Part shown: piece after piece, positions 1 to 6,399 of the stretch
Layout of the letters: every line of letters starts with the position of its first letter
Numbering within the stretch: the first letter of the stretch is position 1
Assembly (NCBI GenBank): GCA_900551625.1
Contig: URWZ01000017.1
Coordinates: 1 to 13,760 of the forward strand
Length of the DNA stretch: 13,760 bases
Reading direction: 5' to 3'
Source of the DNA: an uncultured Collinsella sp.
GTDB lineage: Bacteria; Actinomycetota; Coriobacteriia; Coriobacteriales; Coriobacteriaceae
Made by a program: the position numbers and the translations under genes
Notes under the pieces: generated by a model
What the model was told of the DNA's origin: nothing
The model's input: only the letters and a program-made list of their open reading frames with translations
Databases searched by the model: none

Positions 1-222
<222 letters not shown>

Positions 223-255
223 TCGCTGCTGTTAACGCATCGCGCCTTATAGTCA

Positions 256-291
256 GGGGCCCGTATCCTATCGGATGCGGGCCCCTTTGCT
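256..291 (+). terminator. Rho-independent terminator after pgi
   Basis: A 13-bp stem pairs 256-268 with 273-285 (core GGGGCCCG/CGGGCCCC, one G-T wobble) around a four-base loop, TATC. It is followed by TTTGCTTT. It lies directly downstream of pgi and between pgi and the convergent minus-strand cassette. The minus-strand side has no comparable T-run, so it most likely serves pgi. Confidence 0.85.
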
Positions 292-363
292 TTGCCGTGG
301 TCCCGGGGCGCACGGCCTTTGTGGAACATTGCCGGGGCGCCGCGCGCTGCGAGAACCCTGCGC

Positions 364-1668
364 CTAGATCTCGGCCTCCGCATGGCCTCGCTGCGCCTCG
401 GGCAGCTCCCCGTAGAGCGGATGGTCTTCGAGCCTAAAGCGCTCGACCTGTTCGGGAGTGCGACCGCGTACAAAGAGCCACGAGCGATCGATTGGCGTCG
501 CCATGAGCGTGCTGGGCAGCGCGTCGGCGCGGTCGGAAAACACCCGGGCACTCTCGGGATCCTGGAACGCCAGCACCAGATGCGTGTCGCAGTTGCCCAT
601 GATGGAGCGTGCGCGTGCCTCGCCATAGAGCGCATCGAGCTGGTTGGTCGACTGCAGCAGCAGCGTTGCCCAGATGTTGCGGCTTCGGATAATCGAGAGC
701 ACGTTGTCGATCTGGGGGATCTGCAGATTTGCGAAGTCATCGAGCATAAAGCGCACGGGCACGGGCAGGCTGCCGTCGGGCTGCCTATCGGCCTCGCGAA
801 TGAGGCCCATAAACGCCTGCGAAATAAAGAGGCCGGTCAGCGGATCGAGATTGCGGTCAATATCGCTCACGGTTACAAACAGGGCGCAGGGGGTGTGTCC
901 CATGGAAGCGAAGTCCACCTGATGGCACTCACGATAGAGCTGTGCCGCACCGTCGAATCCCAGACACATGACCTTTTCGGCAAGGATGCCGACGATGCTC
1001 GCGTGCATGCGCTCGGCATTTTGCGTAATGGCGTAGCGCCGCCATAGCGAGAGGGCATAGCTTTGGGGGTCGGTCGTGATCAGGTCGTCAAACAATCGAC
1101 CCGTGGCACCGTCCTGCAGGTGCTCGATCAGCTTGATGACCGAGCTGATCGTCTGCTCGTCGGCGGGTAGCTGTTCGGTGACGTAGGCGATAAGACACGA
1201 CAGCAGGTTTGCCGCCGCATGATCCCAAAAAGGCTGGTTGTTGTCCTCGATGGGGCAGATGGCCTTTGCCACCGAGAGGATGTCCTGCTGGTTGGGCCTG
1301 CCGTCCGCCTTGCGGCGAATGTGCCTCAGGGGGTTGTAGCCGCAGCGCTCGATGCCGGGCGCAAGGGCCGGGACGGTGTTGAGGTCGGCGAAGTTGAGAC
1401 ATTGCACGCGGTAGCCGTGGGCTGCCAGCACGGGTCCCACTTCGCGACAGAGCGTACCTTTGGTGTCGAGCACGATGTAGCTTGCGTTCATTTGCAGCAG
1501 GTTGGGCTTGAGGACGTTTCGGGTCTTGCCGGCTCCCGAGGGGCCGATCACAAGTGCATTGTTGTTGAGTCCCGTTTGGCGGGTGTCGCAGGAAAGCGTT
1601 CGATCCTTGGCGAGGATGGTGGACGATGCGGACTCAGATGCGGCGAGGCGGCTGGCGAGGTTAGACAT
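364..1668 (-). CDS. VirD4/TraG-type (type IV coupling protein) ATPase without membrane anchor
   Basis: This 434-residue protein belongs to the coupling-protein ATPases (TraG/VirD4, FtsK-HerA superfamily), hexameric motors that normally pass DNA or proteins to a type IV secretion channel. The Walker A motif GPSGAGKT is at residues 42-49, followed by RNVLKPNLLQ and SYIVLDTKG, typical of this family. Walker B is RFMLDDFANL, with D310 and D311, and a conserved LLLQSTNQL motif follows at about 337-344. Family members usually start with two transmembrane helices and exceed 500 residues; here the ATPase core begins almost at once and no hydrophobic N-terminus is present. The start at 1668 is chosen because AAGGAGG lies 6 bases upstream; the frame extends further upstream but there it is only the shadow of the neighbouring gene. 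The start overlaps the stop of the ClpP-like gene by 8 bases, so the two are probably translationally coupled. Family assignment is firm; the role is not. Confidence 0.88.
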   Translation of the reverse strand: MSNLASRLAASESASSTILAKDRTLSCDTRQTGLNNNALVIGPSGAGKTRNVLKPNLLQMNASYIVLDTKGTLCREVGPVLAAHGYRVQCLNFADLNTVPALAPGIERCGYNPLRHIRRKADGRPNQQDILSVAKAICPIEDNNQPFWDHAAANLLSCLIAYVTEQLPADEQTISSVIKLIEHLQDGATGRLFDDLITTDPQSYALSLWRRYAITQNAERMHASIVGILAEKVMCLGFDGAAQLYRECHQVDFASMGHTPCALFVTVSDIDRNLDPLTGLFISQAFMGLIREADRQPDGSLPVPVRFMLDDFANLQIPQIDNVLSIIRSRNIWATLLLQSTNQLDALYGEARARSIMGNCDTHLVLAFQDPESARVFSDRADALPSTLMATPIDRSWLFVRGRTPEQVERFRLEDHPLYGELPEAQRGHAEAEI

Positions 1669-2278
1669 GGGCGACCTCCTTGGTGGTCGAGAGGATTTCG
1701 TGGGCAAAGCCGAGCTCGACGGCGCGCTCGGCCGAAAGGTAGGTGTCTTTTGCAGTGAGGGACTGGATGCGCTTGGGCGTGAGGCCGCTGCGGTCCGAGA
1801 GGATTTGCGTGAGGGTCTTGCGGGTCTGCATGAGACGCCGGCTGGTTTCCTGCAGCGCAAGTGCCGAGCCGCCTGCCCCCTGGGGGATCAGCGGGTCGTG
1901 AATCATGAGCTCTGCATGGGGCGCCATACGGCGATTGTCGCCGCCCATAAAGATCACGGCGCCCATGGACGCGGCGAATTCCAGGCAGACGGTGCGGATG
2001 GGGCACGATGCGAGGCGTATGGCGTCATAGATCGCAAGGCCCGATCGCACGCTTCCGCCGGCGCTGGCGACAAATATGGTGATGGGGCGGCTGGGGTCGG
2101 TGGCATCGAGCAGGCGGATCTGCTGGCATAGGTCGTGGGCCATCGGGGTTTCGATGTTTCCCATGACGGAGAGTTCGCGACGGGCGAGCATCTCATCGTA
2201 AATGCTGGTGAGCGTGATACCTCGGGCGGATTCACGCATGGTGAGGGGACTGATGATGGGGGAATGATTGGTGTCCAT
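1661..2278 (-). CDS. ClpP-like serine peptidase
   Basis: A 205-residue protein of normal ClpP length. ClpP forms a barrel-shaped peptidase that degrades proteins fed to it by an AAA+ unfoldase. The catalytic triad is complete: S104 in AASMGA, H127 in LMIHDPL and D178 in TAKDTYLSAE. The glycine-rich GGSV motif of the oxyanion hole is at 74-77 and is followed by the typical SGLAIYDAI. The sequence is clearly divergent from a housekeeping ClpP, with an N-terminus rich in polar residues, and its gene is not beside clpX. Instead it sits inside a minus-strand cassette between an unknown gene and a VirD4-like ATPase gene that it overlaps by 8 bases. The start is supported by AAAGGAG 6 bases upstream. 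It may act with the neighbouring ATPase, process a protein of a mobile element, or work with a Clp unfoldase encoded elsewhere. Confidence 0.9.
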   Translation of the reverse strand: MDTNHSPIISPLTMRESARGITLTSIYDEMLARRELSVMGNIETPMAHDLCQQIRLLDATDPSRPITIFVASAGGSVRSGLAIYDAIRLASCPIRTVCLEFAASMGAVIFMGGDNRRMAPHAELMIHDPLIPQGAGGSALALQETSRRLMQTRKTLTQILSDRSGLTPKRIQSLTAKDTYLSAERAVELGFAHEILSTTKEVAHV

Positions 2279-2341
2279 GAGGACTCCTTTCTGTTGGTTG
2301 TGTTGTGGAATAGGATTGTTGCCCGCGGAGGGGCTGGCGGG

Positions 2342-3232
2342 CTACAGGGTTCGTCCGAGCCTGAGATCGAGCTCGGTTGTGGGGCAGGCTGCCTGTCCGT
2401 GCGGCTCGCAAGCGCCAAGGGCTCCAAAGCGATGGAGCGTTGCGACGGGCGTGGTATAGGCGAGCCGCAGCTGATGCTCGACAGGGGCACATCCGTCATT
2501 TTTGTAATGAGCCGCGTAGTACTGCGCGATGCTGGCGTTCATCTCGCTGCCATTGCGATGGCGCTCAAACTGGCGTCTGCAGGTCTCGATGATCTTTGCT
2601 ACCGACTTGGGTGCCGTCGCGGGAACAAGGGCGAGATAGCCCTCAAATAGCTCGTTGATGCTCAGGAGGCACAGCAGATCGATCAGCGTCCTTATGGCTG
2701 CTCCCTCGGCGGAAAAGTGCGCGGTCATGCGGTTATATCGGTTGCGGTCGACGATGGCCGCATGGGGTCTTGGAGTTTTCTGCCCCGTGGTCCCGGGCTT
2801 TTGCCGCGCCTGTGTATTGAGCTCGACGTTGCAGCGCTTGAGGCCGTCCAGCGGAAGGAACAGTGCGGTGCGCAGGGTGTTCCGCTTGCTTTCGAGTTCA
2901 TGACGCTCGTCGGGTTCCCATTCGAGCTTGAGTTTCGTGTCGAGCGCCGTAAGCATATGGGCTAGGCAGCCTACGGTAAGAACGTACGAATCGTTGTCGC
3001 GTTTTGGGGCATAGGGGTCTGTCAGCTTGCGAATGTCGGGGTCGCCCATGATCTTTGTGCAGCGCTTCAGCAGTTGAGGATGGTCGGCCAAGATCGTCGC
3101 GAGCGGTAGCGACGCGTAGTTCTTGATGGTCGCGGCGGCAAAGGCGGCGTCATATTCGTTTGCATATGCTCGCTCAATGCGGGCATCCAGAATGCTTTTC
3201 TTATCGCTGTCTTCAGCGTGGTGGTTTGTCAT
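2342..3232 (-). CDS. Unrecognised protein, first gene of the ATPase-ClpP cassette
   Basis: I do not recognise this 296-residue protein. It is rich in charged residues and looks mainly helical. There is no signal peptide and no clear membrane segment; one moderately hydrophobic stretch (about 178-205, IRTLIDLLCLLS onward) could be a buried helix. A basic, proline-rich stretch around RQKPGTTGQKTPRPH (about 138-152) looks like a linker between two parts. The start ATG at 3232 has GGAGAAGCT just upstream; the frame stays open for 52 further codons upstream, but that extension has no ribosome binding site and is low in complexity (His/Gln/Asn). It is followed after 63 bases by the ClpP-like gene, in the same direction, so the three genes are likely one transcript. 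It could be an adaptor, a substrate or an element-specific accessory protein; nothing in the sequence decides this. Confidence 0.7.
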   Translation of the reverse strand: MTNHHAEDSDKKSILDARIERAYANEYDAAFAAATIKNYASLPLATILADHPQLLKRCTKIMGDPDIRKLTDPYAPKRDNDSYVLTVGCLAHMLTALDTKLKLEWEPDERHELESKRNTLRTALFLPLDGLKRCNVELNTQARQKPGTTGQKTPRPHAAIVDRNRYNRMTAHFSAEGAAIRTLIDLLCLLSINELFEGYLALVPATAPKSVAKIIETCRRQFERHRNGSEMNASIAQYYAAHYKNDGCAPVEHQLRLAYTTPVATLHRFGALGACEPHGQAACPTTELDLRLGRTL

Positions 3233-3248
3233 AGCTTCTCCAATCGGT

Positions 3249-3315
3249 TGATGTTCGTGCTGTTTGTTGATGTGTTGGTTGTCGTGAGTGATGTGCTTGC
3301 CGTGGGTGATGTGCT
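3249..3315. repeat. Four spaced TGATGT repeats upstream of the minus-strand cassette
   Basis: TGATGT occurs at 3249-3254, 3268-3273, 3289-3294 and 3307-3312, with spacings of 19, 21 and 18 bases, close to two helical turns. The last two are part of a longer shared GTGATGTGCT (3288-3297 and 3306-3315). They lie 17-83 bases upstream of the start codon of the unrecognised protein, in its likely promoter region, and could be regulator boxes. The stretch is generally T/G rich, so chance similarity is possible. Confidence 0.4.
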
Positions 3316-3681
3316 GACGTTGGGGTGCTATGCGGTTTTCAATGAGCCCGTGAGGCAGTTGCTGCAGGGGCGGGATGGAACGGCCCATGCAAGGCGGAAG
3401 GCATCGTGCTCAAAATCGAGACAGCAATGCCCTGGGTGCCTCACATGTGGCAGTTACCTCATTAAGTTGTCATTGCGTTTGGGGTTGTACTTTGCCGATC
3501 TTCCTTCTCTTACACGCTAAAACTCAAACTTCATATGCTCGATCTACTTAAAACCGCAACGGCGGTCTTTTATCAACTTATATGTCGGAACGCGTCTTTG
3601 CAAGTACTTTTTTGCCTTTGTTTCAAATGGGGTGGTTTTGCAACCGTCATACGCGCGCTGTGCGAACGTGCCCGGCTCGGA
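3316..3681. other. Intergenic region between divergent genes, no gene seen
   Basis: This region separates the minus-strand cassette from the plus-strand phosphatase genes and must hold the promoters for both. It is more AT-rich than its surroundings, especially 3460-3620. No open frame in it has a convincing ribosome binding site or recognisable protein. A central CACATGTG palindrome (3442-3449) and a small 5-bp hairpin (3553-3566) are present, but neither can be assigned a role. Confidence 0.5.
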
Positions 3682-3687
3682 TAAGAT
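3682..3687 (+). promoter_or_regulatory. Possible -10 box of the phosphatase gene
   Basis: TAAGAT lies 34 bases upstream of the start codon of the Cof-type phosphatase gene and resembles a TATAAT hexamer. No good TTGACA-like hexamer is found 16-18 bases before it, so this is a weak assignment. The ribosome binding site AAGGAGG follows just ahead of the ATG at 3721. Confidence 0.3.
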
Positions 3688-3720
3688 AGTGCGCGATAAA
3701 AACGATGCAAGGAGGCACAT

Positions 3721-4563
3721 ATGGCAATCAAAGCCATCGCAATGGATATCGACGGTACGCTCACCAACGATCAAAAGGTCATTAGCCCGCGTACGCGCGA
3801 GAAGCTGCTCGCGGCGCAGGAGTCGGGCATTAAGCTCATCTTGGCTTCGGGTCGTCCCGCATGGGGGCTGCACGCCTTGGCGCAGGAGCTCGACCTTCAA
3901 AACCATGACGGTCTGCTAGTTGCCTTTAATGGCGCGCATGTGGTCGACGCTCAGACCGATGAGGTTCTTTTTGACCAGGCTATGCCTGCCGACGAATTGC
4001 ATCGCCTGATTGATCACCTGCGTAATTTTGACGTGATCCCTATGATTTCGCTCGGTCGTGATTTGCATGTCGAGGACTCGTACCATTGCATGATCACGCT
4101 GCCTGACGGCTCGCAGAAGAATATCGTCAAGTATGAGCGCGACGCGTGCGATCTTAAGATTCGCGAGGTGGAGAGCCTGCATGAGGTCGCTGATGCTTAT
4201 CCCGTGGACAAGCTACTCACTGCGGGCGATCCGGCCTACCTGCAGGCGCATTACGAGGAAATGTATGCGCCCTTTAAGCAGACGCTTTCGGGCATGTTTA
4301 CGGCTGACTGGTACTTTGAGTACACGGCGCCCGGTATCGACAAAGCCCATGCGCTCGAGGGTGCCCTGCCCAAGCTCGGCATCGATGCCAGCGAGGTCGT
4401 ATCGTTTGGCGACGGCCAGAACGACAAGTCCATGATTGAGTGGGCCGGCACCGGTGTTGCCATGGACAACGCCGTCGATGAGGTTAAGGCCGTGGCCCAG
4501 ATGGTGACCGCCAATAACAACGAAGATGGTATTGCGGTGGCGCTGGATAAGCTGCTGGGTTAG
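3721..4563 (+). CDS. Cof-type HAD-superfamily sugar phosphatase
   Basis: A 280-residue cytoplasmic phosphatase of the HAD superfamily, type IIB (Cof/YidA), which removes phosphate from sugar phosphates and related small molecules using magnesium. All four HAD motifs are visible: DIDGT with nucleophile D9 and acid/base D11, SGR with S43, the conserved lysine K208 in GIDKAHAL, and GDGQND with D231 and D235. The large cap inserted between motifs II and III (about 85-195) fits type IIB, as does the overall length. The start is set by AGGAGG 6 bases upstream. It is followed by a hairpin terminator and then a second, unrelated-class HAD gene on the same strand. The substrate cannot be read from the sequence, because Cof-type enzymes are broad. 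Confidence 0.93.
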   Translation: MAIKAIAMDIDGTLTNDQKVISPRTREKLLAAQESGIKLILASGRPAWGLHALAQELDLQNHDGLLVAFNGAHVVDAQTDEVLFDQAMPADELHRLIDHLRNFDVIPMISLGRDLHVEDSYHCMITLPDGSQKNIVKYERDACDLKIREVESLHEVADAYPVDKLLTAGDPAYLQAHYEEMYAPFKQTLSGMFTADWYFEYTAPGIDKAHALEGALPKLGIDASEVVSFGDGQNDKSMIEWAGTGVAMDNAVDEVKAVAQMVTANNNEDGIAVALDKLLG

Positions 4564-4586
4564 AATCGCCGATTAATGCATGGTTC

Positions 4587-4612
4587 GGGCGCCTGCTCGC
4601 GGGCGTCCTTTT
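4587..4612 (+). terminator. Compact terminator between the two HAD genes
   Basis: An 8-bp G/C-rich stem (4587-4594 with 4601-4608, two wobbles) with loop GCTCGC is followed by TTTTGTT. The ribosome binding site of the next gene, GGGAGGG, starts only a few bases later, so the downstream gene has no room for a promoter after the hairpin. Some read-through or a promoter inside the upstream gene is implied. Confidence 0.7.
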
Positions 4613-4627
4613 GTTAGGGAGGGTGCC

Positions 4628-5287
4628 GTGTCCGCATTTCCGTTCGATGCCGTTATCTTTGACATGGACGGCGTCATTGTCGATACCGAGTATTACTACC
4701 TGGGCGAGACTGCCGCGTTTGCCAAGGAGCTTGGGCTTAATCTGACTCAAGAGGAGTTGAATGGGCAGGTCGGTACCTCGCATCAGTTCTTCCTGCGTAT
4801 GCTGGTCGATTGGTTTGAGCGCGCCGGTAAGGGGCATTTAACTGGCGAGGAAGCGTTGGCCCGTTGGGACGAGTGGGCGCATAAGCGTCCGCGCGACTAT
4901 CAGGCTTTGATTAACCCAGGCGCCGTGGATACGATTCGAGAGCTGCCGCGCCGTGGCGTTCGCGTGGCGCTTGCCAGCTCGTCTCCCATGGATAGCATCG
5001 AGGAAGTGCTCAACGCATGCGGGCTGTCGGATGCCTTTGAGCATGTGGTGAGTGGCGAGCAGTTTAAGGAGAGCAAGCCCGAGCCCGACATCTACCTGCA
5101 TGCGCTGGACCTGCTGGGGCTGCCCGCGAATCGCTGCTGCTGCGTCGAGGATTCGGTGCCTGGCATCACTGCCGGCAAGCGAGCTGGCCTGACAGTCATT
5201 GCCAAGCGCGAGGAACGCTTTGGCTTTAGCCAGGATGCCGCGGACAAGATTATCGACCAGCTGCCGGAGCTGCTCACGCTTTCTTAG
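4628..5287 (+). CDS. HAD-superfamily hydrolase, subfamily IA (beta-phosphoglucomutase-like)
   Basis: A 219-residue protein with the four HAD motifs: DMDGV with D12 and D14, ASSS with S117, K150 in ESKPEPDIY, and VEDSVPGI with E174 and D175. The small helical cap after motif I (about 18-95) and the SKPxPDIY stretch fit subfamily IA variant 3, which contains beta-phosphoglucomutases and small sugar-phosphate phosphatases. I chose the GTG at 4628 because GGGAGGG lies 4 bases upstream and the protein then begins right before the first beta strand. An ATG 48 bases earlier has no ribosome binding site and would run through the terminator hairpin. It follows the Cof-type phosphatase gene and ends in its own terminator. 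Phosphatase versus mutase activity cannot be decided from the sequence alone. Confidence 0.9.
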   Translation: MSAFPFDAVIFDMDGVIVDTEYYYLGETAAFAKELGLNLTQEELNGQVGTSHQFFLRMLVDWFERAGKGHLTGEEALARWDEWAHKRPRDYQALINPGAVDTIRELPRRGVRVALASSSPMDSIEEVLNACGLSDAFEHVVSGEQFKESKPEPDIYLHALDLLGLPANRCCCVEDSVPGITAGKRAGLTVIAKREERFGFSQDAADKIIDQLPELLTLS

Positions 5288-5288
5288 G

Positions 5289-5310
5289 AGCGCGGTAGTT
5301 GCGCGTTTTT
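5289..5310 (+). terminator. Short terminator after the second HAD gene
   Basis: A 6-bp stem (AGCGCG at 5289-5294 with CGCGTT at 5302-5307, one wobble) with a seven-base loop runs into a T-run at 5306-5310. It begins two bases after the stop codon. A second weak 6-bp hairpin, TCGGGT/ACCCGA (5310-5334), follows at once. Confidence 0.6.
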
Positions 5311-5370
5311 CGGGTCAGATGAGTAAATACCCGACATTTTGGTGCGGCAGCAAGCATACTTAATGCTAAT

Positions 5371-5410
5371 GCGGGCTTAAGGGCTTGCTGAATGCCCTTG
5401 GGCCCGCTTT
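5371..5410 (+). terminator. Strong hairpin ahead of the GntR gene (terminator or leader hairpin)
   Basis: A 14-bp stem without mismatches (5371-5384 with 5394-5407, two G-T wobbles) and a nine-base loop is followed by TTT. It lies 28 bases before the regulator's start codon and downstream of another terminator that already serves the HAD gene. It is either a second terminator or a hairpin in the leader of the regulator transcript. Confidence 0.6.
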
Positions 5411-5437
5411 AGACTTAATTGTGCTGGGAGAGGGTAT

Positions 5438-6181
5438 ATGCCACCGACTGAAGGACTAACTGACGGTAAAGCAGCGATACCGCTGTACCAACAGGTTATC
5501 GATATCATTAAAAACGAAATCAACTCCGGTGCCTACAAGGCGGGCGCGCGGATACCCAACGAATTCGAATTGGCTGAGAGCTATAAAGTTGGCCGCGTTA
5601 CCGTGCGACGCGCTATTGAGGAGCTCGTCCAGCAGGGCTATCTAACGAAGCGGCAGGGGAAAGGCACGTTTGTCAATGCCCCCAAGCTTAAGCGCAAGAT
5701 TCGCCAGAAGGATGACGTCCAGAGTTTTTCGGACGCATGTCGCGTTAACGGAATGGAGCCGGGGGCGTGCGTCATTTCGAGAAAGATACTGCCGGCAGAT
5801 TCTACCGAAGCGCAGTTCTTTGGTGTTCCCGTTGGAACTGATTTGATTTGCGTTGAGCGTGTGCGTACTGCCGATGGAGTCCCCGTCATGCTCGAGAACA
5901 ATATATACGTTTACGAGGACAACGCTTATCTATCAACGGCACCTCTATCTAACCAATCCATTTTTGAGTTCGTGCGTAACCGGACGGGCCGTACGCCCGC
6001 GTTTACCGACCCGTGCACACTCGAGATCGCGTGCGCGTCGCCTGAGGTCGCTCGGCTGTTGGCAGTTCCCGTTGGCGAACCCTTGTTTTATATGGAAGCC
6101 TTCTTTTTCGATGAGCAGCGGCGGCCGTTTATCATCGGTCGTCAGCGGATCGTTGGGTCTCGCTACGTCTTTGACATCTAG
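5438..6181 (+). CDS. GntR-family regulator with UTRA domain (HutC subfamily), likely regulator of the adjacent operon
   Basis: A 247-residue DNA-binding regulator. Residues about 14-78 form the GntR winged helix-turn-helix: PLYQQVIDIIKNEI, then PNEFELAESYKVGRVTVRRA as the recognition region, then QGKGTFV as the wing. Residues about 95-243 form a UTRA effector domain, ending in GRQRIVGSRY. In this subfamily the UTRA domain binds a sugar phosphate or related metabolite and releases DNA. FrlR, the regulator of fructoselysine genes in enteric bacteria, has the same architecture. The start has GGGAGAGG upstream. The gene directly precedes, in the same direction, the operon for an Amadori-compound pathway, and the gap between them carries a cluster of pentamers that could be its operator. 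The effector is probably a phosphorylated Amadori compound, which is inference from context. Confidence 0.9.
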   Translation: MPPTEGLTDGKAAIPLYQQVIDIIKNEINSGAYKAGARIPNEFELAESYKVGRVTVRRAIEELVQQGYLTKRQGKGTFVNAPKLKRKIRQKDDVQSFSDACRVNGMEPGACVISRKILPADSTEAQFFGVPVGTDLICVERVRTADGVPVMLENNIYVYEDNAYLSTAPLSNQSIFEFVRNRTGRTPAFTDPCTLEIACASPEVARLLAVPVGEPLFYMEAFFFDEQRRPFIIGRQRIVGSRYVFDI

Positions 6182-6192
6182 GACATTGCGAA

Positions 6193-6230
6193 TGGAGACG
6201 CCCGGTTGATCATCTCACCGGGCGTCTCCA
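6193..6230 (+). terminator. Perfect 14-bp hairpin after the GntR gene, without T-run
   Basis: A 14-bp perfect inverted repeat (6193-6206 with 6217-6230, TGGAGACGCCCGGT and its complement) with a ten-base loop begins 11 bases after the regulator stop. It has no following T-run; TACCGTTC comes next. By position it is the terminator of the regulator gene, though an operator role cannot be excluded. Confidence 0.6.
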
Positions 6231-6231
6231 T

Positions 6232-6339
6232 ACCGTTCACGGCGCGAACGCAACCGTTCAACCGCGTCGCGGCAATCAGTTTGAAATTATCTTGATGATG
6301 GGAAAAACTGCTGGTAATCTATGGAACGTCATAGAACGT
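6232..6339. promoter_or_regulatory. Cluster of GAACG/CGTTC pentamers, candidate operator of the frl-like operon
   Basis: CGTTC occurs at 6234-6238 and 6255-6259, and GAACG at 6246-6250, 6324-6328 and 6334-6338. The first two belong to identical octamers ACCGTTCA spaced 21 bases apart. The first CGTTC and first GAACG form a 17-bp inverted repeat. The last two are direct repeats ATGGAACGT and ATAGAACGT, 10 bases apart, lying at the predicted transcription start. A GntR-type repressor gene lies immediately upstream. The regulator-operator link is inference. Confidence 0.45.
6292..6320 (+). promoter_or_regulatory. Predicted promoter of the frl-like operon
   Basis: TTGATG (6292-6297) and TAATCT (6315-6320) are separated by 17 bases, and the second is preceded by TGG, an extended -10 element. 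Transcription would start near 6327, inside the ATGGAACGT/ATAGAACGT direct repeat, leaving a leader of about 73 bases before the carrier gene. The -10 hexamer itself is a poor match, so this is only a fair candidate. Confidence 0.4.
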
Positions 6340-6399
6340 TTGCCTTGCGCAGGCGTTGAAGCGAGATGCGATGCAGTCTCGAGTTCTTTGGAGGTATCT

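Noticed and set aside
1669..1860. N-terminal extension of the VirD4-like protein by 64 codons
   Set aside because: The extension is in another frame of the ClpP-like gene, has a low-complexity Arg/Ser/Pro composition and no ribosome binding site, while the ATG at 1668 has a strong one.
3233..3388. 52-codon upstream extension of the unrecognised protein, rich in His/Gln/Asn
   Set aside because: No ribosome binding site at its ATG; GGAGAAGCT directly precedes the ATG at 3232. The repeats are better read as promoter-region DNA.
3553..3566. Hairpin ACCGC-AACG-GCGGT flanked by A- and T-rich bases
   Set aside because: Only 5 bp and not located at the end of any gene; too weak to call a terminator.
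6292..6399. Upstream start for the carrier giving 36 extra residues
   Set aside because: Lies on the predicted promoter and operator, lacks a ribosome binding site and would put a Cys-rich polar tail before an otherwise typical N-terminus.
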